The notes under the pieces are model-generated. The model had not been told where the DNA came from and did no database searches. It saw nothing but the letters and a program-made list of their open reading frames with translations. This document shows positions 35,912-49,196 of a stretch of DNA of 64,000 nt, one piece after another (position 1 is the stretch's first letter; each line of letters begins with the position of its first letter). Origin of the DNA: Clusia tigrina (Eukaryota; Arthropoda; Insecta; Diptera; Clusiidae); assembly GCA_920105625.2 (NCBI GenBank), contig OV050030.1, positions 70,965,611 through 71,029,610 of the forward strand, written 5' to 3'. The translations under genes were made by a program, and so were the position numbers.

Positions 35912-37463
35912 TCGATAGTCGTCATTTCTGTGAATATGAAGATTATTTTTGTAACGAATTTATTGACAAGACAAGTTACAACAGTAGTTGCAATTGCGTT
36001 TGTGTGGTTATGCCACCGTAATAATTTTTCAGAAGAAAAAGAAGAAATATTGAAAGATTTTTTTGTCAGATCTTATAGCTACTTCGGACACGCCACTTGT
36101 CCTCATCAGAGATCTTTCAATGTAAGGCAATTTTCCCCCAAGCATTTTTTATTATGTCTCAGAAATCAACAGCACACCAATTATGAACCCTCCCAGGAAT
36201 CGAACCTGGACCTACAGCTGTTGTAATCTGTCCATCCAGACAACGCGGCTAACTGCATGTGGTGAACTGACTGATCAAATTCTGTCCCTGTACTGTCTCA
36301 TTCCACCACACTCTAATCAACTCTGTCTCATTATTACCCCTCTTTTATTCCGTTAGGTCTCTCTCTCTGTTTTTTGTTACATTTCAGTGTTATCATAGTA
36401 CATTGCTTTTGTTAATGACTGGCTAATTAAGCCTGATCACACTAACCTTCTAGGATACATTCTATAAAGTTTACAATTTCTTGTGAAGATTCGTCAGTAG
36501 ACATAGATGTCACCTTTTTTACCGTATTGATTCTGAAAATGTGAGTAAGTCGATAGTCGTCAATTCTGTGAATATGAAGATTATTTTTGTAACGAATTTA
36601 TTGACAAGACAAGTTACAACAGTAGTTGCAATTGCGTATGTGTGGTTATGCCACCGTAATAATTTTTCAGAAGAAGAAGAATTATTGAAACATTTTTTTG
36701 GCAGATCTTATAGCTATTTCGGACACGCCACTTGTCCTCATCAGAGATCTTTCAATGTATGGCAATTTTCCCCCAAGCATTTTTTATTATGTCTCAGAAA
36801 TCAACAGCACACCAATTAAGAACCCTCCCAAGAATCGAAACTGGACCTACAGCTGTTGTAGTCTGTCCATCCAGACAACTAGGCTAACTGCAGGTGGTGA
36901 ACTGACTGATCAAATTCTGTCCCTGTACTGTCTCATTCCACCACACTCTAATCAACTCTGTCTCATTATTACCCCTCTTTTGTTCCGTTAGGTCTCTCTC
37001 TCTGTTTTTTGTTACATTTCAGTGGTATCATAGTACATTGCTTTTGTTAATGCTAATTAAGCCTGATCACACTAAACATCTAGGATACATTCTATAAAGT
37101 TTACAATTTCTTGTGAAGATTCGTCAGTAGACATAGATGTCACCTTTTTTACCGTATTCATTCTGTAAATGTGAGTAAGTCGATAGTCGTCAATTCTGTG
37201 AATATGAAGATTATTTTTGTAACGAATTTATTGACAAGACAAGTTACAACAGAAGTTGCAATTGCTTATGTGTGGTTATGCCACTGTAATAATTTTTCAG
37301 AAGAAGAAGAAGAATTATTGAAACATTTTTTTGACAGATCTTATAGCTATTTCGGACACGCCACTTGTCCTCATCAAAGATCTTTCAATGTAAGGCAATT
37401 TTTCCCCAAGCATTTTTTATTATGTCTCAGAAATCAACAGAACACCAATTAGGAACCCTCCCA

Positions 37464-37519
37464 AGAATCGAACCTGGACCTACAGCTGTTGTAATCTGTC
37501 CATCCAGACAACTAGGCTA
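37464..37519 (-). other. tRNA-derived segment, near-complete boxes
   Basis: Minus strand: GGTTCGATTCT at 37474-37464 (10 of 11 to the B-box) and TAGCCTAGTTG at 37519-37509, 34 nt apart. It is intermediate between the intact (ggaatcgaacctgg) and degraded (agaatcgaaactgg) states seen elsewhere, so it may be a conversion product or a step in decay. Confidence 0.6.
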
Positions 37520-38440
37520 ACTGCAGGTGGTGAAATGACTGATCAAATTCTGTCCCTGTACTGTCACATTCCACCACACTCTAATCAACTCTGTCTCATT
37601 AATACCCCTCTTTTGTTCCGTTAGGTCTCTCTCTCTGTTTTTTGTTACATTTCAGTGGTATCATAGTACATTGCTTTTGTTGATGGCTGGCTAATTAAGC
37701 CTGATCACACTAACCTTCTAGGATACATTCTATAAAGTTTACAATTTCTTGTGAAGATTCGTCAGTAGACATAGATGTCACCTTTTTTACCGTATTCATT
37801 CTGTAAATGTGAGTAAGTCGATAGTCGTCATTTCTGTGAATATGAAGATTATTTTTGTAACGAATTTATTGACAAGACAAGTTACAACAGTAGTTGCAAT
37901 TGCGTATGTGTGGTTATGCCACCGTAATAATTTTTCAGAAGAAGAAGAATTATTGAAACATTTTTTTGGCAGATCTTATAGCTATTTCGGACACGTCACT
38001 TGTCCTCATCAGAGATCTTTCAATGTAAGGCAATTTTCCCCCAAGCATTTTTTATTATGTCTCAGAAATCAACAGCACACCAATTAAGAACCCTCCCAAG
38101 AATCGAAACTGGACCTACAGCTGTTGTAATATGTCCATCCAGACAACTAGGCTAACTGCAGGTGGTGAACTGACTGATCAAATTCTGTCCCTGTACTGTC
38201 TCATTCCACCACAATCTAATCAACTCTGTCTCATTATTACCCCTCTTTTGTTCCGTTAGGTCTCTCTCTCTGTTTTTTGTTACATTTCAGTGGTATCATA
38301 GTACATTGCTTTTGTTAATGGCTGGCTAATTAAGCCTGATCACACTAACCTTCTAGAATACATTCTATAAAGTTTACAATTTCTTGTGAAGATTCGTCAG
38401 TAGACATAGATGTCACCTTTTTTACCGTATTCATTCTGTA

Positions 38441-41400
38441 AATGTGAGTAAGTCGATAGTCGTCAATTCTGTGAATATGAAGATTATTTTTTAACGAATT
38501 TATTGACAAGACAAGTTACAACAGAAGTTGCAATTGCGTATGTGTGGTTATGCCACCGTAATAATTTTTCAGAAGAAGAAGAAGAATTATTGAAATATTT
38601 TTTTGGCAGATCTTATAGCTATTTCGGACACGTCACTTGTCCTCATCAGAGATCTTTCAATGTAAGGCAATTTTCCCCCAAGCATTTTTTATTATGTCTC
38701 AGCAATCAACAGCACACCAATTATGAACCCTCCCAGGAATCGAACCTGGACTTACAGCTGTTGTAATCTGTCCATCCAGACAACGCGGCTAACTGCAGGT
38801 GGTGAACTGACTGATCAAATTCTGTCCCTGTACTGTCTCATTCCACCACACTCTAATCAACTCTGTCTCATTATTACCCCTCTTTTGTTCCGTTAGGTCT
38901 CTCTCTCTGTTTTTTGTTACATTTCAGTGGTGTCATAGTACATTGCTTTTGTTAGTGGCAGGCTAATTAAGCCTGATCACACTAACCTGCTAGGATACAT
39001 TCTATAAAGTTTACAATTTCTTGTGAAGATTCGTCAGTAGACATAGATGTCACCTTTTTTACCGTATTCATTCTGTAAATGTGAGTAAGTCGATAGTCGT
39101 CATTTCTGTGAATATGAAGATTATTTTTGTAACGAATTTATTGACAAGACAAGTTACAACAGTAGTTGCAATTGCGTATGTGTGGTTATGCCACCGTAAT
39201 AATTTTTCAGAAGAAGAAGAATTATTGAAACATTTTTTGGCAGATCTTATAGCTATTTCGGACACGTCACTTGTCCTTATCAGAGATCTTTCAATGTAAG
39301 GCAATTTTCCCCCAAGCATTTTTTATTATGTCTCAGAAATCAACAGCACACCAATTAAGAACCCTCCCAAGAATCGAAACTGGACCTACAGCTGTTGTAA
39401 TCTATCCATCCAGACAACTAGGCTAACTGCAGGTGGTGAACTGACTGATCAAATTCTGTCCCTGTCCCCTGTCATTCCACCACACTCTAATCAACTCTGT
39501 CTCATTATTACCCCTCTTTTGTTCCGTTAGTATCATAGTACATTGCTTTTGTTAATGGCTGGCTAATTAAGCCTGATCACACTAACCTTCTAGGATACAT
39601 TCTATAAAGTTTACAATTTCTTGTGAAGATTCGTCAGTAGACATAGATGTCACCTTTTTTACCGCATTCATTCTGTAAATGTGAGTAAGTCGATAGTCGT
39701 CAATTCTGTGAATATGAAGATAATTTTTGTAACGAATTTATTGACAAGACAAGTTACAACAGAAGTTGCAATTGCGTATGTGTGGTTATGCCACCGTAAT
39801 AATTTTTCAGACGAAGAAGAAGAATTATTGAAACATTTTTTTGGGAGAACTTATAGCTATTTCGGACACGCCACTTGTCCTCATCAAAGATCTTTCAATG
39901 TAAGGCATTTTTTCCCCAATCATTTTTTATTATGTCTCAGAAATCAACAGAACACCAATTAGGAACCCTCCCAAGAATCGAAACTGAACCTACAGCTGTT
40001 GTAATCTGTCCATCCAGACAACTAGGCTAACTGCAGGTGGTGAACTGACTGATCAAATTCTGTGCCTGTACTGTCACATTCCACCACACTCTAATCAACT
40101 CTGTCTCATTATTACCCCTCTTTTGTTCCGTTAGGTCTCTCTCTCTGTTTTTTGTTACATTTCACTGGTAGCATAGTACATTGCTATTGTTGATGGTTGG
40201 CTAATTAAGCCTGATCACACTAACCTTCTAGGATACATTCTATAAAGTTTAAAATTTCTTGTGAAGATTCGTCAGTAGACATAGATGTCACCTTTTTTAC
40301 CGTATTCATTCTGTAAATGTGAGTAAGTCGATAGTCGTCATTTCTGTGAATATGAAGATTATTTTTGTAACGAATTTATTGACAAGACAAGTTACAACAG
40401 TAGTTGCAATTGCGTATGTGTGGTTATGCCACCGTAATAATTTTTCAGAAGAAGAAGAATTATTGAAACATTTTTTTGGCAGATCTTATAGCTATTTCGG
40501 ACACGTCACTAGTCCTCATCAGAGATCTTTCAATGTAAGGCAATTTTCCCCAAAGCATTTTTTATTATGTCTCAGAAATCAACAGCACACCAATTAAGAA
40601 CCCTCCCAAGAATCGAAACTGGACCTACAGCTGTTGTAATATGTCCATCCAGACAACTAGGCTAACTGCAGGTGGTGAACTGACTGATCAAATTCTGTCC
40701 CTGTACTGTCTCATTCCACCACAATCTAATCAACTCTGTCTCATTATTACCCCTCTTTTGTTCCGTTAGGTCTCTCTCTCTGTTTTTTGTTACATTTCAG
40801 TGGTATCATAGTACATTGCTTTTGTTAATGGCTGGCTAATTAAGCCTGATCACACTAACCTTCTAGGATACATTCTATAAAGTTTACAATTTCTTGTGAA
40901 GATTCGTCAGTAGACATAGATGTCACCTTTTTTACCGTATTCATTCTGTAAATGTGAGTAAGTCGATAGTCGTCAATTCTGTGAATATGAAGATTATTTT
41001 TGTAACGAATTTATTGACAAGACAAGTTACAACAGAAGTTGCAATTGCGTATGTGTGGTTATGCCACCGTAATAATTTTTCAGAAGAAGAAGAAGAATTA
41101 TTGAAATATTTTTTTGGCAGATCTTATAGCTATTTCGGACACGTCACTTGTCCTCATCAGAGATCTTTCAATGTAAGGCAATTTTCCCCCAAGCATTTTT
41201 TATTATGTCTCAGCAATCAACAGCACACCAATTATGAACCCTCCCAGGAATCGAACCTGGACTTACAGCTGTTGTAATCTGTCCATCCAGACAACGCGGC
41301 TAACTGCAGGTGGTGAACTGACTGATCAAATTCTGTCCCTGTACTGTCTCATTCCACCACACTCTAATCAACTCTGTCTCATTATTACCCCTCTTTTGTT

Positions 41401-44400
41401 CCGTTAGGTCTCTCTCTCTGTTTTTAATTACATTTCAGTGGTGTCATAGTACATTGCTTTTGTTAGTGGCTGGCTAATTAAGCCTGATCACACTAACCTG
41501 CTAGGATACATTCTATAAAGTTTACAATTTCTTGTGAAGATTCGTCAGTAGACATAGATGTCACCTTTTTTACCGCATTCATTCTGTAAATGTGAGTAAG
41601 TCGATAGTCGTCAATTCTGTGAATATGAAGATAATTTTTGTAACGAATTTATTGACAAGACAAGTTACAACAGAAGTTGCAATTGCGTATGTGTGGTTAT
41701 GCCACCGTAATAATTTTTCAGACGAAGAAGAAGAATTATTGAAACATTTTTTTGGGAGAACTTATAGCTATTTCGGACACGCCACTTGTCCTCATCAAAG
41801 ATCTTTCAATGTAAGGCATTTTTTCCCCAATCATTTTTTATTATGTCTCAGAAATCAACAGAACACCAATTAGGAACCCTCCCAAGAATCGAAACTGAAC
41901 CTACAGCTGTTGTAATCTGTCCATCCAGACAACTAGGCTAACTGCAGGTGGTGAACTGACTGATCAAATTCTGTGCCTGTACTGTCACATTCCACCACAC
42001 TCTAATCAACTCTGTCTCATTATTACCCCTCTTTTGTTCCGTTAGGTCTCTCTCTCTGTTTTTGTTACATTTCCCTGGTATCATAGTACATTGCTATTGT
42101 TGATGGTTGGCTAATTAAGCCTGATCACACTAACCTTCTAGGATACATTCTATAAAGTTTACAATTTCTTGTGAAGATTCGTCAGTAGACATAGATGTCA
42201 CCTTTTTTACCGTATTCATTCTGTAAATGTGAGTAAGCCGATAGTCGTCATTTCTGTGAATATGAAGATTATTTTTGTAACGAATTTATTGACAAGACAA
42301 GTTACAACAGTAGTTGCAATTGCGTATGTGTGGTTATGCCACCGTAATCATTTTTCAGAAGAAGAAGAAGAATTATTGAAACATTTTTTTGGCAGATCTT
42401 ATAGCTATTTCGGACACGTCACTTATCCTCATCAGAGATCTTTCAATGTAAGGCAATTTTCCCCCAAGCATTTTTTATTATGTCTCAGAAATCAACAGCA
42501 CACTAATTATGAACCCTCCCAGGAATCGAACCTGGACTTACAGCTGTTGTAATCTGTCCATCCAGACAACGCGGCTAACTGCAGGTGGTGAACTGACTGA
42601 TCAAATTCTGTCCCTGTACTGTCTCATTCCACCACACTCTAATCAACTCTGTCTCGTTATTACCCCACTTTTGTTCCGTTAGGTCTCTCTCTCTGTTTTT
42701 TGTTACATTTCAGTGGTATCATAGTACATTGCTTTTGTTGATGGTTGGCTAATTAAGCCTGATCATACTAACCTTCTAGGATACATTCTATAAAGTTTAC
42801 AATTTCTTGTGAAGATTCGTCAGTAGACATAGATGTCACCTTTTTTACCGTATTCATTCTGTAAATGTGAGTAAGTCGATAGTCGTCATTTCTGTGAATA
42901 TGAAGATTATTTTTGTAACGAATTTATTGACAAGACAAGTTACAACAGTAGTTGCAATTGCGTATGTGTGGTTATGCCACCGTAATAATTTTTCAGAAGA
43001 AGAAGAATTATTGAAACATTTTTTTGGCAGATCTTATAGCTATTTCGGACACGTCACTTGTCCTCATCAAAGATCTTTCAATGTAAGGCAATTTTGCCCC
43101 AAGCATTTTTTATAATGTCTCAGAAATCAACAGAACACCAATTAGGAACCCTCCCAAGAATCGAAACTGGACCTACAGCTGTTGTAATCTGTCCTTCCAG
43201 ACAACTAGGCTAACTGCAGGTGGTGAACTGACTGATCCAATTCTGTCCCTGTACTGTCTCATTCCACCACACTCTAATCAACTCTGTCTCATTATTACCC
43301 CTCTTTTGTTCCGTTAGGTCTCTCTCTCTCTGTTTTTTGTTACATTTCAGCGGTATCATAGTACATTGCTTTGGTTAATGGCTGGCTAATTAAGCCTGAT
43401 CACACTAACCTTCTAGGATACATTCTATAAAGTTTACAATTTCTTGTGAATATTCGTCAGTAGACATAGATGTCACCTTTTTTACCGTATTCATTCTGTA
43501 AATGTGAGTAAGTCGATAGTCGTAATTTCTGTGAATATGAAGATTATTTTTGTAACGAATTTATTGACAAGACAAGTTACAACAGTAGTTGCAATTGCGT
43601 ATGTGTGGTTATGCCACCGTAATAATTTTTCAGAAGAAGAAAAATTATTGAAACATTTTTTTGGCAGATCTTATAGCTATTTCGGACACGTCACTTGTCC
43701 TCATCAGAGATCTTTCAATGTAAGGCAATTTTCCCCCAAGCATTTTTTATTATGTCTCAGAAATCAACAGCACACCAATTAAGAACCCTCCCAAGAATCG
43801 AAACTGGACCTACAGCTGTTGTAATCTGTCCATCCAGACAACTAGGCTAACTGCAGGTGGTGAACTGACTGATCAAATTCTGTCCCTGTACTGTCTTATT
43901 CCACCACACTCTAATCAACTCTGTCTCATTATTACCCCTCTTTTGTTCCGTTAGGTCTCTCTCTGTTTTTTGTTACATTTCAGTGGTATCATAGTACATT
44001 GCTTTTGTTAATGGCTGGCTAATTAAGCCTGATCACACTAACCTTCTAGGATACATTCTATAAAGTTTACAATTTCTTGTGAAGATTCGTCAGTAGACAT
44101 AGATGTCACCTTTTTTACCGTATTCATTCTGTAAATGTGAGTAAGTCGATAGTCGTCATTTCTGTGAATATGAAGATAATTTTTGTAACGAATTTATTGA
44201 CAAGACAAGTTACAACAGTAGTTGCAATAGCGTATGTGTGGTTATGCCACCGTAATCATTTTTCAGAAGAAGAAGAAGAATTATTGAAAAATGTTTTTGG
44301 CAGATCTTATAGTTATTTCGGACACGTCACTTGTCCTCATCAGAGATCTTTCAATGTAAGGCAATTTTCCCCCAAGCATTTTTTATTATGTCTCAGAAAT

Positions 44401-47400
44401 CAACAGCACACCAATTAAGAAACCTCCCAAGAATCGAAACTGGACCTACAGCAGTTGTAATCTGTCCATCCAGACAACTAGGCTAACTGCAGGTGGTGAA
44501 CTAACTGATCAAATTCTGTCCCTGTACTGTCTTATTCCACCACACTCTAATCAACTCTGTCTCATTATTACCCCTATTTTGTTCCGTTAGGTCTCTCTCT
44601 CTGTTTTTTGTTACATTTCAGTGGTATCATAGTACATTGCTTTTGTTAATGGCTGGTTAATTAAGCCTGATCACACTAACCTTCTAGGATACATTCTATA
44701 AAGTTTACAATTTCTTGTGAAGATTCGTCAGTAGACATAGATGTCACCTTTTTTACCGTATTCATTCTGTAAATGTGAGTAAGTCGATAGTCGTCAATTC
44801 TGTGAATATGAAGATAATTTTTGTAACGAATTTATTGACAAGACAAGTTACAACAGAAGTTGCCATTGCGTATGTGTGGTTATGCAACCGTAATAATTTT
44901 TCAGACGCAGAAGAAGAATTATTGAAACATTTTTTTGGCAGATCTTATAGCTATTTCGGACACGCCACTTGCCCTCATCAAAGATCTTTCAATGTAAGGC
45001 AATTTTTCCCCAAGCATTTTTTATTATGTCTCAGAAATCAACAGAACACCAATTAGGAACCCTCCCAAGAATCGAAACTGGACCTACAGCTGTTGTAATC
45101 TGTCCATCCAGACAACTAGGCTAACTGCAGGTGGTGAACTGACTGATCAAATTCTGAGCCTGTACTGTCACATTCCACCACACTCTAATCAACTCTGTCT
45201 CATTATTACCCCTCTTTTGTTCCGTTAGGTCTCTCTCTCTGTTTTTTGTTACATTTCACTGGTATCATAGTACATTGCTTTTGTTGATGGTTGGCTAATT
45301 AAGCCTGATCACACTAACCTTCTAGGATACATTCTATAAAGTTTACAATTTCTTGTGAAGATTCGTCAGTAGACATAGATGTCACCTTTTTTACCGTATT
45401 CATTCTGTAAATGTGAGTAACTCGATAGTCGTAATTTCTGTGAATATGAAGATTATTTTTGTAACGAATTTATTGACAAGACAAGTTACAACAGTAGTTG
45501 CAATTGCGTATGTGTGGTTATGCCACCGTAATCAATTTTCAGAAGAAGAAGAAGAATTATTGAAACATTTTTTTGGCAGATCTTATAGCTATTTCGGACA
45601 CGTCACTTATCCTCATCAGAGATCAATCAATGCAAGGCAATTTTCCCCCAAGCATTTTTTATTATGTCTCAGAAATCAACAGCACACCAATTATGAACCC
45701 TCCCAGGAATCGAACCTGGACTTACAGCTGTTGTAATCTGTCCATCCAGACAACGCGGCTAACTGCAGGTGGTGAACTGACTGATCCAATTCTGTCCCTG
45801 TACTGTCTCATTCCACCACACTCTAATCAACTCTGTCTCGTTATTACCCCACTTTTGTTCCGTTAGGTCTCTCTCTCTGTTTTTTGTTACATTTCAGTGG
45901 TATCATAGTACATTGCTTTTGTTGATGGTTGGCTAATTAAGCCTGATCATACTAACTTTCTAGGATACATTCTATAAAGTTTACAATTTCTTGTGAAGAT
46001 TCGTCAGTAGACATAGATGTCACCTTTTTTACCGTATTCATTCTGTAAATGTTAGTAAGTCGATAGTCGTCATTTCTGTGATAATGAAGATTATTTTTGT
46101 AACGAATTTATTGACAAGACAAGTTACAACAGTAGTTGCAATTGCGTATGTGTGGTTATGCCACCGTAATAATTTTTCAGAAGAAGAAGAATTATTGAAA
46201 CATTTTTTTGGCAGATCTTATAGCTATTTCGGACACGTCACTTGTCCTCATCAGAGATCTTTCAATGTAAGGCAATTTTCCCCCAAGCATTTTTTATTAT
46301 GTCTCAGAAATCAACAGCACACCAATTAAGAACCCTCCCAAGAATCGAAACTGGACCTACAGCTGTTGTAATCTATCCATCCAGACAACTAGGCTAACTG
46401 CAGGTGGTGAACTGACTGATCAAATTCTGTCCCTGTCCCCTGTCATTCCACCACACTCTAATCAACTCTGTCTCATTATTACCCCTCTTTTGTTCCGTTA
46501 GTATCATAGTACATTGCTTTTGTTAATGGCTGGCTAATTAAGCCTGATCACACTAACCTTCTAGGATACATTCTATAAAGTTTACAATTTCTTGTGAAGA
46601 TTCGTCAGTAGACATAGATGTCACCTTTTTTACCGCATTCATTCTGTAAATGTGAGTAAGTCGATAGTCGTCAATTCTGTGAATATGAAGATAATTTTTG
46701 TAACGAATTTATTGACAAGACAAGTTACAACAGAAGTTGCAATTGCGTATGTGTGGTTATGCCACCGTAATAATTTTTCAGACGAAGAAGAAGAATTATT
46801 GAAACATTTTTTTGGGAGAACTTATAGCTATTTCGGACACGCCACTTGTCCTCATCAAAGATCTTTCAATGTAAGGCATTTTTTCCACAATCATTTTTTA
46901 TTATGTCTCAGAAATCAACAGAACACCAATTAGGAACCCTCCCAAGAATCGAAACTGAACCTACAGCTGTTGTAATCTGTCCATCCAGACAACTAGGCTA
47001 ACTGCAGGTGGTGAACTGACTGATCAAATTCTGTGCCTGTACTGTCACATTCCACCACACTCTAATCAACTCTGTCTCATTATTACCCCTCTTTTGTTCC
47101 GTTAGGTCTCTCTCTCTGTTTTTGTTACATTTCACTGGTATCATAGTACATTGCTATTGTTGATGGTTGGCTAATTAAGCCTGATCACACTAACCTTCTA
47201 GGATACATTCTATAAAGTTTACAATTTCTTGTGAAGATTCGTCAGTAGACATAGATGTCACCTTTTTTACCGTATTCATTCTGTAAATGTGAGTAACTCG
47301 ATAGTCGTCATTTCTGTGAATATGAAGATTATTTTTGTAACGAATTTATTGACAAGACAAGTTACAACAGTAGTTGCAATTGCGTATGTGTGGTTATGCC

Positions 47401-49190
47401 ACCGTAATCAATTTTCAGAAGAAGAAGAAGAATTATTGAAACATTTTTTTGGCAGATCTTATAGCTATTTCGGACACGTCACTTATCCTCATCAGAGATC
47501 AATCAATGCAAGGCAATTTTCCCCCAAGCATTTTTTATTATGTCTCAGAAATCAACAGCACACTAATTATGAACCCTCCCAGGAATCGAACCTGGACTTA
47601 CAGCTGTTGTAATCTGTCCATCCAGACAACGCGGCTAACTGCAGGTGGTGAACTGACTGATCAAATTCTGTCCCTGTACTGTCTCATTCCACCACACTCT
47701 AATCAACTCTGTCTCGTTATTACCCCACTTTTGTTCCGTTAGGTCTCTCTCTCTGTTTTTTGTTACATTTCAGTGGTATCATAGTACATTGCTTTTGTTG
47801 ATGGTTGGCTAATTAAGCCTGATCATACTAACCTTCTAGGATACATTCTATAAAGTTTACAATTTCTTGTGAAGATTCGTCAGTAGACATAGATGTCACC
47901 TTTTTTACCGTATTCATTCTGTAAATGTGAGTAAGTCGATAGTCGTCATTTCTGTGAATATGAAGATTATTTTTGTAACGAATTTATTGACAAGACAAGT
48001 TACAACAGTAGTTGCAATTGCGTATGTGTGGTTATGCCACCGTAATAATTTTTCAGAAGAAGAAGAATTATTGAAACATTTTTTTGGCAGATCTTATAGC
48101 TATTTCGGACACGTCACTTGTCCTCATCAAAGATCTTTCAATGTAAGGCAATTTTGCCCCAAGCATTTTTTATAATGTCTCAGAAATCAACAGAACACCA
48201 ATTAGGAACCCTCCCAAGAATCGAAACTGGACCTACAGCTGTTGTAATCTGTCCTTCCAGACAACTAGGCTAACTGCAGGTGGTGAACTGACTGGTCAAA
48301 TTCTGTCCCTGTACTGTCTCATTCCACCACACTCTAATCAACTCTGTCTCATTATTACCCCTCTTTTGTTCCGTTAGGTCTCTCTCTCTCTGTTTTTTGT
48401 TACATTTCAGCGGTATCATAGTACATTGCTTTGGTTAATGGCTGGCTAATTAAGCCTGATCACACTAACCTTCTAGGATACATTCTATAAAGTTTACAAT
48501 TTCTTGTGAATATTCGTCAGTAGACATAGATGTCACCTTTTTTACCGTATTCATTCTGTAAATGTGAGTAAGTCGATAGTCGTCATTTCTGTGAATATGA
48601 AGATTATTTTTGTAACGAATTTATTGACAAGACAAGTTACAACAGTAGTTGCAATTGCGTATGTGTGGTTATGCCACCGTAATAATTTTTCAGAAGAAGA
48701 AAAATTATTGAAACATTTTTTTGGCAGATCTTATAGCTATTTCGGACACGTCACTTGTCCTCATCAGAGATCTTTCAATGTAAGGCAATTTTCCCCCAAG
48801 CATTTTTTATTATGTCTCAGAAATCAACAGCACACCAATTAAGAACCCTAACAAGAATCGAAACTGGACCTACAGCTGTTGTAATCTGTCCATCCAGACA
48901 ACTAGGCTAACTGCAGGTGGTGAACTGACTGATCAAATTCTGTCCCTGTACTGTCTTATTCCACCACACTCTAATCAACTCTGTCTCATTATTACCCCTC
49001 TTTTGTTCCGTTAGGTCTCTCTCTGTTTTTTGTTACATTTCAGTGGTATCATAGTACATTGCTTTTGTTAATGGCTGGCTAATTAAGCCTGATCACACTA
49101 ACCTTCTAGGATACATTCTATAAAGTTTACAATTTCTTGTGAAGATTCGTCAGTAGACATAGATGTCACCTTTTTTACCGTATTCATTCT
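38441..49190 (+). repeat. Satellite block E: overlapping segmental duplications
   Basis: Landmarks run 38503, 39141, 39741, 40379, 41014, 41652, 42289, 42927, 43564, 44197, 44835, 45473, 46111, 46712, 47349, 47987, 48624. Three offsets can be read from private variants. 38503/41014 are 2511 bp apart with identical peptides (cagcaatcaacagc, gaaatattt). 41652, 42289, 42927 and 43564 match 46712, 47349, 47987 and 48624 at exactly 5060 bp. 39141/39741 match 46111/46712 at about 6970 bp and share a unique deletion. The type with gggagaactta and ggcattttttcc appears at 39741, 41652 and 46712 only. Confidence 0.9.
39521..39540 (+). repeat. 34-bp deletion of the polypyrimidine/acceptor tract
   Basis: At 39530/39531 ccgttag joins directly to tatcatag, losing the CT run, T run and TTTCAG. 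The same junction is at 46501/46502. Both copies also share ctgtcccctgtcattcc upstream in place of ctgtactgtctcattcc, so they are copies of one variant monomer about 6970 bp apart. Confidence 0.9.
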
Positions 49191-49196
49191 GTAAAT

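Larger units (their letters stand above)
31431..38440 (+). repeat. Satellite block D: regular monomers with 1275-bp dimer pattern
   Basis: Landmarks are 31494, 32131, 32768, 33409, 34050, 34688, 35325, 35963, 36601, 37231 and 37869, with spacing 630-641 bp. Monomers 34050 and 35325 are alike, as are 34688 and 35963 (intact B-box, caacgcggcta), each pair 1275 bp apart. The unit at 31494 carries only the first of the two short-monomer deletions (tttac|gatag) and keeps its central frame, which makes it either an evolutionary intermediate or a recombinant. Around 37047 one copy lost five bases from aatggctggctaa. Confidence 0.9.
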
